A stretch of 64,000 bases of DNA from Bacteroidetes bacterium HGW-Bacteroidetes-10 (GCA_002842695.1 PHDT01000002.1:108449-172448); one strand, 5' to 3'. Shown: positions 18,991 to 28,875, counted from the stretch's first letter. Made by a program: numbers and translations. The notes: generated by a model from the letters alone, not told the origin.

Positions 18991-19752
18991 CTAGATTCCT
19001 GCTACTCTCTCCTTGTATTTTGCAAGACACTCGTCAAGTCTGTCGTGAGCTGTATCGTCACCCGGAATGTTGTGGGAAGGGTGGATATACAGTTTAACTC
19101 CTCTATCTGCAAGTATTTCAGCAACAGTTGTTACCGTCATCCATACAAGTGTGATGAAGGCCATTGTAGATACAGGCCCAACCTTGTCATAATGGTTTTT
19201 GAGAGGGACGCTGGCATCTACAAGCGGAGCGCATGAGTCAACCACAATATCTGCCAGATCAAAGATGGTTTTTCCGCACGAGTGCCGTGTTTTCTTTCCA
19301 ATTGACTCTTTGGCTGAACCAAATACCACAACCTTCATCCCAAGCTCTTTTGCCCTCAGGGCAACATCAATGTTTACATTGTTTATGCCTGTGTGCGAGA
19401 AGATCCACATTGTGTCCCTGCTGTCGAAGTTATAGGACTTCATTATTGCGTTTCCATATCCCTCGGCTCTCTCAAGGAAGAGAAACTGATGAACACCCAT
19501 TTCGCCTGTGATTCGGGTAAAGAATGTAAGCGGAAGCTCAACAATTGGGTGAAAACCAACAAACCCTCCAATTCTGGGGTACATCTCCTCAACAGGGATT
19601 GTAGCGTGTCCGCAACCAAATGTGTGAACCCATCTGCCTGCCTCAATACTGTCTGCCATTACTGTGGCAGCCTTTTTAATGTTTTCGAGCTGAGTCTCTT
19701 CGATAGAGCTCATAACGGCTCTGGCATTTTTTAACCATTCAAGTGCTAACAT
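18991..19752 (-). CDS. SIS-domain phosphosugar isomerase/binding protein (UPF0309-like)
   Basis: 253 residues. The SIS sugar-phosphate fold is evident from VHTFGCGHATIPVEEMYPRIGGFVGFHP, IFSHTGINNVNIDVALRAKELGMKVVVFGS and a late VVDSCAPLVDASVPL, with Ser/Thr-rich loops that bind phosphosugar. The GHA/T loop resembles the UPF0309 group. The last gene of a contiguous run ROK kinase-MFS transporter-SIS (3 and 2 bases apart), it probably isomerises or deaminates the sugar phosphate made by the kinase. The sugar is not identified; amino sugars are a reasonable guess from the SIS/ROK pairing. Confidence 0.8.
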   Translation of the reverse strand: MLALEWLKNARAVMSSIEETQLENIKKAATVMADSIEAGRWVHTFGCGHATIPVEEMYPRIGGFVGFHPIVELPLTFFTRITGEMGVHQFLFLERAEGYGNAIMKSYNFDSRDTMWIFSHTGINNVNIDVALRAKELGMKVVVFGSAKESIGKKTRHSCGKTIFDLADIVVDSCAPLVDASVPLKNHYDKVGPVSTMAFITLVWMTVTTVAEILADRGVKLYIHPSHNIPGDDTAHDRLDECLAKYKERVAGI

Positions 19753-19755
19753 AAT

Positions 19756-20910
19756 TTAATTTTTTGAACGTATGTATTTTGTGTTTATGTAGAATATCAC
19801 GGGAACTGCCAGTGAGATGACAGCAATGAGAAGAGTAAGCGATTTGAGCCCAAGAACACCAACCATCAGATTAATGAGAGTATTGCCAATAAGGGCAATT
19901 GTAAGAGCAAAGCTGAAAGCCGTTCCTGAAACCTCCCGGAATTTATCTCCAATAACTGAAAAGACAACAGGAAAAGTTGCGGCAGAACCCATACCGGTCA
20001 TGAATGTTCCTGCAGAAACCCAGATTGTATCTGTTGCAGAACCAACTATTGTAATACCGGCAGCTGCCACAATCATACTAATTAAGAGAAGAGAGCTCTT
20101 TGAGAAAATTCTAAGCAGCAGGCCCAGTAAAATTCTGCCGGTTCCCATACCAAATACCATAAAGCTAAGAGCATAGAGGGCGCTTTCAGATGAGAACCCC
20201 TTTATTTGCTCAAGAAAACTTGGAATCCAGTTGCTGGCCAGCCCCTCTGCACCGCTTTGAAGAAAGAGGGTAAAAGCGAGAAGCAGCATTGCGGGTTCTT
20301 TTGCAAGAGCAACCATCTTTTTAACGGGGAAGCCCTGGTCGAACTTGCCCTCCGGGAACTTAACAAACATATAGTAGATAACTGAGCAGGCCATTATAAT
20401 ACCGGCCGCTGAGACAATGTGTGTGTAAGTATATATATGTTTAAGTGATGCAAAGATGAGCGGGATTGTAATAGCTCCCACAGTATAAAAAACTCCCAGT
20501 ATACTCAGATTTGATGCTCTGGCCTTGTCTGACGAGGCATCTGAAACAAGAGCACTGGTAAGGCCGTTGAGGATACCGCCTCCAAAGCCTATGAAAAAAA
20601 TGGCAATTCTTACAAGTGATACAGAAGGAGCAAAGGCCAGCAGCTGCATTCCAAACACTGCCGCAAGGGTAGCTGCAATAAGAAGCTTTTTATAGCCGTA
20701 ACGATCTACCACAGGTCCGAATATGAACGACCCTAGCAACAGCCCGAGTGGCAGCAGACCTGCAATAGTTGAGGCTCCGGCCGTGTCAAGTGAAAATTTC
20801 TCAATGAGAGATGGCAGCACAGATCCCATCACCACCAGGGATACGCCAAAGAATACCATTCCCGAGAAACCGGCAGCCAGAACGGCAAAGTTTCCTTTAT
20901 GTGAATTCAT
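19756..20910 (-). CDS. Major facilitator superfamily transporter
   Basis: 384 residues with about 12 membrane helices in two halves. The loop between helices 2 and 3 carries FGPVVDRYGYKKLL, close to the MFS signature GxxxDRxGRR. The second half has a similar GMGTGRILLGLLLR. Placed between the ROK kinase and SIS genes with gaps of 2-3 bases, it is probably the uptake system for the sugar handled by those enzymes. No residue identifies the substrate. Membrane topology and family are clear, specificity is inference. Confidence 0.87.
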   Translation of the reverse strand: MNSHKGNFAVLAAGFSGMVFFGVSLVVMGSVLPSLIEKFSLDTAGASTIAGLLPLGLLLGSFIFGPVVDRYGYKKLLIAATLAAVFGMQLLAFAPSVSLVRIAIFFIGFGGGILNGLTSALVSDASSDKARASNLSILGVFYTVGAITIPLIFASLKHIYTYTHIVSAAGIIMACSVIYYMFVKFPEGKFDQGFPVKKMVALAKEPAMLLLAFTLFLQSGAEGLASNWIPSFLEQIKGFSSESALYALSFMVFGMGTGRILLGLLLRIFSKSSLLLISMIVAAAGITIVGSATDTIWVSAGTFMTGMGSAATFPVVFSVIGDKFREVSGTAFSFALTIALIGNTLINLMVGVLGLKSLTLLIAVISLAVPVIFYINTKYIRSKN

Positions 20911-20912
20911 TA

Positions 20913-21893
20913 TTATTTGTTGTTTAGGTTATTCATACAGCTTAAAATTGCAATTGAGCCGGCGCCGTAAAGCCCGGCATCATTGGGAAGTTCTGTGGCA
21001 ACAAAGCGGCACTGTTTAATAGCGACAGGCTGAGCCCATTTCTGAGCCTCCCTGTATATGGCATCAATAAACTTTGTTGCAGGGCCAAATATACCTCCGC
21101 CAAAAATTACCATCTCAGGATTGAAGAGGCTTACCAGATTTGCGGCAGCCATTCCCCACATCTCAATTGCAGTATCCAGAATTTTTTTTGCAACAGGATC
21201 GCCTTTATCGTAAGCCTCAAATACATCCCTTGATGAGACCGATTCCGGCTCTAGCATCTGCAAAACTGAGACTCCGGATTTACCGGCTTTTGCAAGTTTT
21301 TTAAGTTCCAGTGCAGCCTGCATGGCAATTCCTGTTCCTGAAGCATGACTCTCGAAGCATCCGCAGGCATCCCACTCCTTTTTGTACATAGGTTTAAGAG
21401 CCATCCAACCGGTTGCACCCACAATATCCGATGCTCCGTGAAGAACCCTGCCGTCAATAAGAATTCCGGCTCCAATTCCTGTTCCTACTGAGACAAAAAT
21501 TGCATTGTTGCACCCTTTTGCGGCACCCATGCTCACCTCTCCAAGGATGTAGGCTGTGCGGTCGCTCTCTACAGTTACTTTAGAATTTGGGATTTGAGCA
21601 GTAATTTCATCCCTCAGGGGATAGTTTTCCCACCCGGGGATATTTGGACACCATACATTACCTGTTTTAGAATATGCAATTCCAGGTACGCAGATACCTA
21701 TACATTTCCGGACATCATCTTCCACACCTCCGTTCAGAAGCAGTGTTTTACAGATTTTTGCAATTTGTGCTCCCACCTCTCTGCCCTCTCTCCCCTCCAG
21801 CAGTACAGTTTCACGAATCAATACAGAATTGCTTTCATGAAAAAGGGCACCGGATATTTTCGTGCCCCCAAGGTCAATGCCCAGATAAATCAT
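20913..21893 (-). CDS. ROK-family sugar kinase-like protein
   Basis: 326 residues, actin-like ATPase fold. The N-terminal phosphate loop is LGIDLGGTKISGAL, the catalytic base region VESDRTAYILGE (Asp111), and the second phosphate loop SVGTGIGAG. Typical ROK kinases then have GExGH and a CxCGxxGCxE zinc module. Here the first reads GATGWM (no His) and only two cysteines remain (ACGCFESHASG), so the structural zinc site is probably absent. No helix-turn-helix, so it is a kinase-type rather than NagC-type member. It sits 1 base downstream of pncA and 2 bases upstream of the MFS gene in one operon. Confidence 0.82.
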   Translation of the reverse strand: MIYLGIDLGGTKISGALFHESNSVLIRETVLLEGREGREVGAQIAKICKTLLLNGGVEDDVRKCIGICVPGIAYSKTGNVWCPNIPGWENYPLRDEITAQIPNSKVTVESDRTAYILGEVSMGAAKGCNNAIFVSVGTGIGAGILIDGRVLHGASDIVGATGWMALKPMYKKEWDACGCFESHASGTGIAMQAALELKKLAKAGKSGVSVLQMLEPESVSSRDVFEAYDKGDPVAKKILDTAIEMWGMAAANLVSLFNPEMVIFGGGIFGPATKFIDAIYREAQKWAQPVAIKQCRFVATELPNDAGLYGAGSIAILSCMNNLNNK

Positions 21894-21894
21894 A

Positions 21895-22485
21895 TTATAA
21901 TAGAGTTACATTATTGCCCTCCAGCTTTTTGAGTGTTTCCAGATGTCCCTCTCTGCTAACATATCCCAGCGCATCTGTAATCAAAACAACTTTATATCCC
22001 GCTTTTACAAGATCTTTTACAGTTTCATTAATACAAAATTCGGTTGCTATTCCGCTAACATAAACCTCAGGAGACGACTCTTTTCCTGCCTCTCCAATAA
22101 ACTCAAACAGGGTTTTGCCGTCAATTCTTATTCCCTCAAATCCGGAGTATTGCTCCTGAGAGGGATTTTCACCTTTGAGAAATACATTTTTATCGGAAGG
22201 TGAAGAGGATTCGTCATTTACACCTGTTGAGTATAATTCATGAATTGTTCCGCCTCTTGTTCCGGCAACACAGTGCGGAGGCCAGACGCCTCCCTTGTCA
22301 GAAAAGGAGCAGTGGTTGTCCGGATGGCGGTCGCATACATATGCAACCCTCATTGGGTTGTCGTTTATAAATTTGACAGAGTTAATTACAGCCTCGTTTG
22401 CATTGAGGCAGGCAAGTGATCCGTCAATAAAATCGTAAAGCATGTCAACAACAACGTGAACGGGGGTGGGGTTGTCAATTTTCAT
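21895..22485 (-). CDS. pncA: Nicotinamidase (isochorismatase family)
   Basis: 196-residue cysteine hydrolase converting nicotinamide to nicotinate. The triad is visible: Asp in VVVDMLYDF, Lys in FLKGENP and nucleophilic Cys in SGIATEFCINETV. The metal site reads DRHPDNHCSF, and the WPPHCVAGT signature of nicotinamidases is present. Its start lies inside the end of pncB (11-base overlap), so nicotinamide is deamidated and the nicotinate immediately used by PncB. Length and motifs are normal. Confidence 0.92.
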   Translation of the reverse strand: MKIDNPTPVHVVVDMLYDFIDGSLACLNANEAVINSVKFINDNPMRVAYVCDRHPDNHCSFSDKGGVWPPHCVAGTRGGTIHELYSTGVNDESSSPSDKNVFLKGENPSQEQYSGFEGIRIDGKTLFEFIGEAGKESSPEVYVSGIATEFCINETVKDLVKAGYKVVLITDALGYVSREGHLETLKKLEGNNVTLL

Positions 22486-23944
22486 CGAAGTGCTTTATTT
22501 CGTTTATGAGTGATTCAATAAGTCTGTTCTTAAGGTCATAGAGGTCGTCAGAGATATCTGCCTTATAGTAGTGAGGGTTGATAATCCTGCGCTGTGTCTC
22601 ATTAAAACCTTGCAGATTGCTAAGGTAGTAATTTCTTTTGTCGCGTATATCCTTCTCAGGAGAAATAATTATACCCTTTTTCATTACCTCTCTCTGCAGT
22701 GGTTTTGCCTGGTAGCACCCTGCATCAAAGGTTGTAACCTTTGTATCGTCATATTCATCTCTGATTGTAATTTGCTCCCCGGCCTGGATTTTTTTCTCCA
22801 TAGTATCGCCGCGAAGACAAGTTACATCACCTTTGAACATTCCGTTAATGATTAGTCTGTAAGTAATCTGGAATCCGGGATTGATAGCCTTGCTTTTATC
22901 CTCAGATCTCTTAAGAACTCCTGTTCCCTCTATCTCCACAAGTTTGTATACATTTCCAAAACATGGATTGTGCTTGCTTGTGGCAATGGCATCGCCAACT
23001 CCGTATGCGTCAATTTTTGCCCCCTGTCTCTCAATTTCTGAGATTATGTATTCATCCAGTGCGTTGGTGGCAAATATCTTGCATTTTGTGAAGCCGGCTT
23101 CGTCAAGCATCTCTCTTGTCCTGATTGAGAGATATGTAAGGTCTCCGCTGTCAAGCCTTATACCGTAGCTGTTTGGATAGTTATCATCAACTCCGTTTTC
23201 GCGGAATGCCTTGATGGCATTTTTTACACCGCATCTGAGAGTGTCGTATGTGTCTACAAGCAGAATAAGAGGCTCTCCAAAATGAGTTGAGATGTATGTA
23301 TTAAAGGCTTTAAGCTCCCCGGCAATTGTACATCCGAAAGCAGTAATAAAGCTATGGGCCATTGTGCCGGATACAGGAAGGTCAAAGATTGTTGCAGTCA
23401 GTACATTTGAGGTATTCAGACAACCACCAATAAAAGCGGCTTTTGCGCCGTAAGTAGCTGCCCACGGGCCGTGAGCCCTTCTTGAGCCAAACTCGCTTAT
23501 TGGCTTTGTTGTACTTCTTGATACCCGTGAAGCTTTTGTGGCAATAGCCATCTGGTGGTTCATGATTGTAAGAAGGGGAGTCTCCAAAACCTGAGCCTCA
23601 ATCAGCGGCCCCTCCACAATAATCACGGGCTGGGTTGGGAAGGCTATCTCTCCCTCTTCCATTGCATAGATATTTCCGGTAAATTTCATCTGAGCAAGAA
23701 ACTTTCTGTACTCACGGTACTCCTCTCCGGGAAGGAATTTTTCGAAAAACTCCTCACTTTCACTGCCAAGCCCCGAAACCATTATTAAAGCCTCTCTTGT
23801 TCCGGAAACAACAGCCCAGTTGTTTTTATCCGGAGCGCTTCTGTAAAAGAGATTAAATATGGCCTTCTTGTTCTGCAAACCTTTGTCATAAAAAGATTTG
23901 CCCATTGTATACTGATATTTGTCCGAGCAGTAGGATATATTCAT
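22475..23944 (-). CDS. pncB: Nicotinate phosphoribosyltransferase
   Basis: 489 residues, type II phosphoribosyltransferase that joins nicotinate and PRPP to nicotinate mononucleotide, the entry step of NAD salvage. Landmarks are SDKYQYTMGKSF at the N-terminus, EFGSRRAHGPWAA, the active-site SGTMAHSF and RLDSGDLTYLS. It is the first of a five-gene run pncB-pncA-ROK-MFS-SIS and overlaps pncA by 11 bases. The Hpt gene ends 13 bases upstream, so the run may continue from the export operon. Assignment is firm. Confidence 0.95.
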   Translation of the reverse strand: MNISYCSDKYQYTMGKSFYDKGLQNKKAIFNLFYRSAPDKNNWAVVSGTREALIMVSGLGSESEEFFEKFLPGEEYREYRKFLAQMKFTGNIYAMEEGEIAFPTQPVIIVEGPLIEAQVLETPLLTIMNHQMAIATKASRVSRSTTKPISEFGSRRAHGPWAATYGAKAAFIGGCLNTSNVLTATIFDLPVSGTMAHSFITAFGCTIAGELKAFNTYISTHFGEPLILLVDTYDTLRCGVKNAIKAFRENGVDDNYPNSYGIRLDSGDLTYLSIRTREMLDEAGFTKCKIFATNALDEYIISEIERQGAKIDAYGVGDAIATSKHNPCFGNVYKLVEIEGTGVLKRSEDKSKAINPGFQITYRLIINGMFKGDVTCLRGDTMEKKIQAGEQITIRDEYDDTKVTTFDAGCYQAKPLQREVMKKGIIISPEKDIRDKRNYYLSNLQGFNETQRRIINPHYYKADISDDLYDLKNRLIESLINEIKHFDEN

Positions 23945-23957
23945 TATCGCATTGTAT

Positions 23958-24359
23958 TTATTTCATGATGACCAGAAGTTCTTTCCACTCATCATTAAGA
24001 ATCCTGTCCAGAATTACAAGTCTCTCCCTGTAACCGGTATTATCAATATCTGTCATCATTGCTTTGATAGTGAATTCAATAGCTTTTGCAATATTACCCA
24101 TTCTGTGAAAACAGAGATTGTAGGACGAGCCTTTTATTGTATGAGCGGCAGAGCGAAGTTTGTCCAGAAGCACTGAATCAGGCACTCCGCCTGTTTTAAA
24201 GGCTTCTGCAGCATTAGTTATGTCTTCCAGGTATTCGGGGAGCTGAGACTTCATGCTGTCAAACAGGAGCTCTAAAACCTCCTCATCTCCGTCAACCTTA
24301 TCAAGCAGCTCGGCTTTATCAAATCTTGTACCTTCAATTTCCTTTATGATCTCTTCCAT
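23958..24359 (-). CDS. Histidine phosphotransfer (Hpt) domain protein
   Basis: 133 residues, all alpha-helical, made of one Hpt domain. The phospho-accepting His is His73 in RSAAHTIKGSSYN, with the conserved Lys-Gly following. Such proteins carry phosphate between a hybrid histidine kinase and a response regulator in the cytoplasm. No kinase or receiver is encoded nearby, so its partners are elsewhere. It lies 12 bases after the LolA-like gene and 13 bases before pncB, in a continuous minus-strand run. Confidence 0.85.
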   Translation of the reverse strand: MEEIIKEIEGTRFDKAELLDKVDGDEEVLELLFDSMKSQLPEYLEDITNAAEAFKTGGVPDSVLLDKLRSAAHTIKGSSYNLCFHRMGNIAKAIEFTIKAMMTDIDNTGYRERLVILDRILNDEWKELLVIMK

Positions 24360-24371
24360 ATATCTATTTCT

Positions 24372-25154
24372 CTATTTTTCCAGACTGGCAGGTGAAAACA
24401 GTGACTCAGACTTTGAAGACCCAGCTTTAAAAGAGTCGGTTACAAGTACAGACTTTCTGCCGTTCTGTTCATTCTTCATCTCCATATGATAGTAAAACCA
24501 TTTCCCGCCCGAAATGTTTCTGTAATCACCAATTATTTGAGTTTTGAGAGGCTTCCCCTTAAGGTCAAAATATTCAATTTTATAACACAAATAGTTCTCC
24601 TTGTCTATGTATGAAATCTTTTTGCTGAATCCGTTAGAGGATTTTACCTCCTGAGAAACAGGAATTGCCTCTATTTTATAACAGTTTTTCCCGTTAACGG
24701 TTTCTGAAGAGATAACGGAATATGTATAATCATCTACATTAGGCTTGCTCATATCTGCATTGGTAAACTCAGATCCCATGAAGTTTTTACCTTTTTCGTT
24801 GCTCACAACCCTTCTGCTTTTTTTCAGGGCAGGCATGTATATCCACATATCATCAGGGCGCTCATCGTAGTCGTAAATTAGAATAGATGTACCTCTAACA
24901 TCTGCCGGCTCGGTGAATTTCATGAGCATCTTGGTCACATCTCCAAATTTCTTGCTGGCCATTGCTATCTTTCGGGTTCTTGAATTACCCTTAGCATCGA
25001 TTATCTGAAGAGTGGTCTCCATCTCCATTGACCCAAGCTCAATTATGTTTGCAGATTTTGTACTTATCTCTTTTGCATCCTGTGCTAAAGAGTTAACCGA
25101 AGCTGTACAGAGCACAGCAGCGAACAGAACTGAAATGAGAGAGTATTTTTTCAT
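24372..25154 (-). CDS. Outer membrane lipoprotein-sorting (LolA-like) protein
   Basis: 260 residues with a signal peptide (ends NSLAQ) and the fold of the LolA/LolB-like family used by exporter clusters. Landmarks are SMEMETTLQIIDAKGNSRTR, LMKFTEPADVRGTSILIYDYD, MWIYMPALKKSRRVV and MGSEFTNADMS. The pattern DVRGT...MWIYxPxxxxxRR is the best guide. It sits 3 bases downstream of the MMPL exporter, so it likely shuttles a lipid-like substrate from the exporter across the periplasm to the barrel encoded by the first gene. Substrate is not known. Confidence 0.85.
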   Translation of the reverse strand: MKKYSLISVLFAAVLCTASVNSLAQDAKEISTKSANIIELGSMEMETTLQIIDAKGNSRTRKIAMASKKFGDVTKMLMKFTEPADVRGTSILIYDYDERPDDMWIYMPALKKSRRVVSNEKGKNFMGSEFTNADMSKPNVDDYTYSVISSETVNGKNCYKIEAIPVSQEVKSSNGFSKKISYIDKENYLCYKIEYFDLKGKPLKTQIIGDYRNISGGKWFYYHMEMKNEQNGRKSVLVTDSFKAGSSKSESLFSPASLEK

Positions 25155-25157
25155 GAT

Positions 25158-27419
25158 TTACTTTTTTCTGTTTAGAAATGCTGGTTTAAAAATAATACAA
25201 ATTGCCGGTATAAGCAAAAGGGCAGATACCAGACAAAAGAGGAGAGAGAGTATGATGAGCAGTGCAAATGACTTAATGAGCGGGAATGAGGAGAGGAAGA
25301 GGACTGAGAATCCAAGCATAACAGAGATTGCGTTTATGGTAATTCCCCTGCCGGTTGTTCGCAGAGCTGCACGCGCAGCAGATTCGTATGAGAGGCCCAT
25401 GGATATTTCGCTCTTCATCCTCCAGAACATGTGTATGGTGAAGTCAACGCCCAGTCCCACAGAAATGGAAGAGAGCAGTGCTGTGACTATGTTGAGTTCA
25501 ATGCCGCTCCATCCCATGAACCCAAATGTACAGAGCACAGCAAATACAAGCGGCAGCGACCCCAGAATACCTGCAGCAAGACTTCTGAAAATGATTGAAA
25601 TAAGAATAAAAATCGCAACAAGGGCAAACAGAAGAGAGTAATACTGACCTGTAACTACAGATTCACTCATCTCTTTTTCTACAAGGGAGTACCCCCCTGT
25701 AACCGTGCGATTCGGGTCGCTGCCGGTAATCTCGTCAACAGCAGCAATAACCCTTTTTGTATCTTTCATCCCTTCTGCACTGTACTGAATTGTCATCGCT
25801 GCCTTTGTGTAGTCAAAATCGACAAATGATTCAAAGTCTGCAGGGTCGCCGTTCATTGAGTAGAGCTCAATGTATTGTGCTACGGCATCGCGGCTTTCAG
25901 GAATTTTGTTCCAAAGTGAGTCTGAAGGATCGTTAAGTGCAGTACTCATTTTTCTGATAATTGTAGCGATTGATGTCACGCTGCCAATTCCATCAACCTT
26001 CTCAAGCCTCTCTTCGTAATCAACCATTCTTTCAAGAAGTTCAGGATCTTTGATATCTCCCTCAAATACAAGAGTTATTACTTTGCTCCCTCCAAAAGAA
26101 TTATCTGCAATTGCTATGCTCTTATTAAACGGATGGCTCGCCGGAAGAATCTCGTTAAAGTCAGATGCAACGCTGAATTTTATCAGTCCTGCAAATGAAA
26201 TTAGAAAGAATGCAATAAATATATAAAGAGTTAGGGCCGGTTTATTAACCAGAAAATGGGACACCTTATCGAGAGAATGGGCAATTAATCCTTTGTTCTC
26301 ACCCTCCTGATGGAAGTGGATCTTTCCCTTCTTCATTACAGAGAGCAGGGCCGGGATAAATGTAAGGCTGAGAAGCAGAGCAAGAGCTATCCCTATTGAG
26401 GAGACAATTCCCATCTGGCTTGCAGGAAGCAGAATGTGGGCAGCAAGGCCAAGTATTCCCACAATTGTTGTGAGCCCGCACAGAATTACAGGCTTTCTCA
26501 GGTAGAAGAGAGCCTCAGTAACAATATTGTCCATTGTATCGTTGGGATCCAGAGCGTTTAACTCCTGGTATTTGGCAATAAAATGGACACCATAGTTATT
26601 GGCTATTGCAATCATCATGATAGGAATGAGAATCCCCACAATGCTGAGTTCCCATCCCATAAGAGGGATAAGAGCCATGGAAACAATTATTGAAATGACA
26701 ACAACTGTAAATGGTAAAAACATCCCCTTAACCTCCCTGAAAGAGATCCAGAAAAAAATGAGCATAAGCAGCAAACCAATTGGCAGCAGAATCATCACAT
26801 CCCGTCCAATTTTTTCATTCGCCTCTTTTCTGAGGTAGGGCTGACCATTTATTAACACCGATTCATCCCCGGGGTATTTTGCAATCACCCCCTCAATAGC
26901 CTCCATAAGCTGATAATCGTCAAGACTCTTATCTGAATTGAGAATAATCATGGCATTTTTAAAATCCTCAGAGATGAGCATTTTATAAACCAAATCGTTC
27001 TCTTTTACAGCCTTTCGAATCTCCTCCCTCTCCTCATCACTCTGAGGATAGTAACCAACAGCAGGGTTAACCACCATAGAGCCATCCTCCGAGACAATGC
27101 TCCGGGCTGTGGTAAGTGACAGAACAGGGGCAAGTCCCCCCATATTTATGAATTCGTTGGTAAGGTTGTCAATTCTTTCGAGAGTAGAGGGTGCAAGAAC
27201 ATCTTCACAGCTAACCACCAGCAAAACCTGCTCCTTTGCGCCAAACAGCTCGCCAATCTTTTCATTGCTGATTCTTGAAGGAATGTCGTCGGGCAAATAA
27301 CTCTCAAGATCCGGATTAATCTTGATTGTAAATAGCGGTATAAGGGCTGCAAGAGTTACAATTGTAGTTGCAATTATAATGGGCCATCTGTATTTAATAA
27401 GTTTTGTTCTGCTATCCAT
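25158..27419 (-). CDS. RND/MMPL-superfamily exporter
   Basis: 753-residue inner membrane protein with duplicated architecture: one helix, a periplasmic loop and a cluster of about five helices, repeated. The core helix with GIPIMMIAIANNYGVHF-like sequence (ILIPIMMIAIANNYGVHFI) and its second-half partner SSISVGLGVDFTIHMFW carry the proton-relay positions typical of MMPL proteins. The order OMP-exporter-LolA-like protein suggests export of a hydrophobic molecule to the outer membrane, as for hopanoid or lipid exporters. Gaps to neighbours are 25 and 3 bases. Confidence 0.9.
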   Translation of the reverse strand: MDSRTKLIKYRWPIIIATTIVTLAALIPLFTIKINPDLESYLPDDIPSRISNEKIGELFGAKEQVLLVVSCEDVLAPSTLERIDNLTNEFINMGGLAPVLSLTTARSIVSEDGSMVVNPAVGYYPQSDEEREEIRKAVKENDLVYKMLISEDFKNAMIILNSDKSLDDYQLMEAIEGVIAKYPGDESVLINGQPYLRKEANEKIGRDVMILLPIGLLLMLIFFWISFREVKGMFLPFTVVVISIIVSMALIPLMGWELSIVGILIPIMMIAIANNYGVHFIAKYQELNALDPNDTMDNIVTEALFYLRKPVILCGLTTIVGILGLAAHILLPASQMGIVSSIGIALALLLSLTFIPALLSVMKKGKIHFHQEGENKGLIAHSLDKVSHFLVNKPALTLYIFIAFFLISFAGLIKFSVASDFNEILPASHPFNKSIAIADNSFGGSKVITLVFEGDIKDPELLERMVDYEERLEKVDGIGSVTSIATIIRKMSTALNDPSDSLWNKIPESRDAVAQYIELYSMNGDPADFESFVDFDYTKAAMTIQYSAEGMKDTKRVIAAVDEITGSDPNRTVTGGYSLVEKEMSESVVTGQYYSLLFALVAIFILISIIFRSLAAGILGSLPLVFAVLCTFGFMGWSGIELNIVTALLSSISVGLGVDFTIHMFWRMKSEISMGLSYESAARAALRTTGRGITINAISVMLGFSVLFLSSFPLIKSFALLIILSLLFCLVSALLLIPAICIIFKPAFLNRKK

Positions 27420-27444
27420 AGTCTTTAAGATGATAATGTTCGTT

Positions 27445-28806
27445 TTAGAATGATGCCTTTAGTTCAAGAAAAATTCCGTTCATAACCGGCCCCGAGTAGT
27501 CGAATATTGACTCTTCCGGCCCTGCCATATAGTGTCCCCCTATTGAAAGAGTAAGGTTGTCAGATGTTTTCCATGATACCTTTGGTCTCAGCAGGTATTC
27601 GCGGGATGTTATGTTGTAGTAACCGGTCATCTCTGCAGTTATGGTCTCATAAGCAAAGGTTTTGCGGATAGTCAGGGCTAAGGCGTGATTGCTTCTCTTC
27701 TGCTGATTAAAGATTTTCCGGTTGAACATGCGGCTTTGATAGTATACCATATCCTGCATATAGATGAGCATCCGGGTGGGGTCAGAAGGATTGTTTATTA
27801 CCGGTTCGTGAATCTCCCTGAAGCCTGGTGTATATTTTCCAATATACTGCAGGATGGTGAGGTATCCGCCAAAATCCTTCTCTGCAGCAGCTACATATGA
27901 GAGCGCAGAGGCAGGCGTGTAGATGTAAACCTCTTCCCCTTTTGTAATATTCCAGGCGGCCTCTCCCCGGAAAATAAAGCTTCCGGCAGAGATGGCAAAG
28001 TCAGCTCCTATAGTTTGTTTTAGGTATGATGAGGATGTGTACAGAATTTCGGGCGCAGGCTCGGGAGCAGCCATATTTAACCCTATGCTTTTGATATCGA
28101 AGCCATGGTACGGGTCATAACCCCTGAAATAAGAGACAGAGAAGCCTGCGCCCGGCAATTCAAAATTGATTCTTCCCGCAAGCGTTGCATTTGCAAATTT
28201 TCTTTCAGGGATAGTCTCCTCTCCAAAGGTTGCGTATTCGCCCATATTAAACAGGTCGAATCTGTATGAAGAGGGCTTGTAAAAAGGGATTGCAATAAAC
28301 TCCATATCAACAGCGGGAGAGATGCGATACTTTGCTCTTGCCATAAAGTTTGAGCGAATCTGATCATCTGTGTCGGAAGTAAGAAAGAAATAATCTTTGT
28401 GAGAGATGTTATCTGTTGGGCTGAAACCATCTGTGCGGCCCCATTTAACTATCTGATTCCCCACAGTAAAATCGAATTTGTCTGAAACATATCCTGCATA
28501 CGCCTCTATTATATGCATCTGGTTGTAAAAACTGCCAAACTGTTGTCCGCCAAGAAACCATACCTCTGCATTGAGAATAGTGTGCTTCCCTGCGTACTTT
28601 CCCTTCAGGGCAAACTGGGCGAAAATGTTGCTGAAGTCGTAATTTTTGGAAAAACCCTGGAAGGAGCCGCGGACATATCCGCTCAGCTCAACCTTTGGTT
28701 TTTCACTTTCACCTTCATTTGTGAAAGTGCTGTCGCTCTCCTGTCCGTAAATAATTGCAGAAGAGAGCAGAGCTATTATCAAAAACAAACTTTTCATCAT
28801 ATTCAA
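27445..28806 (-). CDS. DUF1302-like outer membrane beta-barrel protein
   Basis: 453 residues, signal peptide ending IIYGQ, then strands with alternating aromatic residues throughout. Motifs reminiscent of DUF1302/alginate-export barrels are VGNQIVKWGRTDGFSPTDNIS and FEYxF-like terminal strands, ending in FLELKASF with the terminal Phe expected for BamA-mediated insertion. It precedes the exporter and LolA-like genes on the same strand and is probably the outer membrane member of that system. Confidence 0.82.
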   Translation of the reverse strand: MNMMKSLFLIIALLSSAIIYGQESDSTFTNEGESEKPKVELSGYVRGSFQGFSKNYDFSNIFAQFALKGKYAGKHTILNAEVWFLGGQQFGSFYNQMHIIEAYAGYVSDKFDFTVGNQIVKWGRTDGFSPTDNISHKDYFFLTSDTDDQIRSNFMARAKYRISPAVDMEFIAIPFYKPSSYRFDLFNMGEYATFGEETIPERKFANATLAGRINFELPGAGFSVSYFRGYDPYHGFDIKSIGLNMAAPEPAPEILYTSSSYLKQTIGADFAISAGSFIFRGEAAWNITKGEEVYIYTPASALSYVAAAEKDFGGYLTILQYIGKYTPGFREIHEPVINNPSDPTRMLIYMQDMVYYQSRMFNRKIFNQQKRSNHALALTIRKTFAYETITAEMTGYYNITSREYLLRPKVSWKTSDNLTLSIGGHYMAGPEESIFDYSGPVMNGIFLELKASF

Positions 28807-28875
28807 ATTTTGCTTTTGTAAAGATAGCAGATGGGAGCGGAGAATTTAAGTTCTGTATGTCCGGATTCAGGGAAT

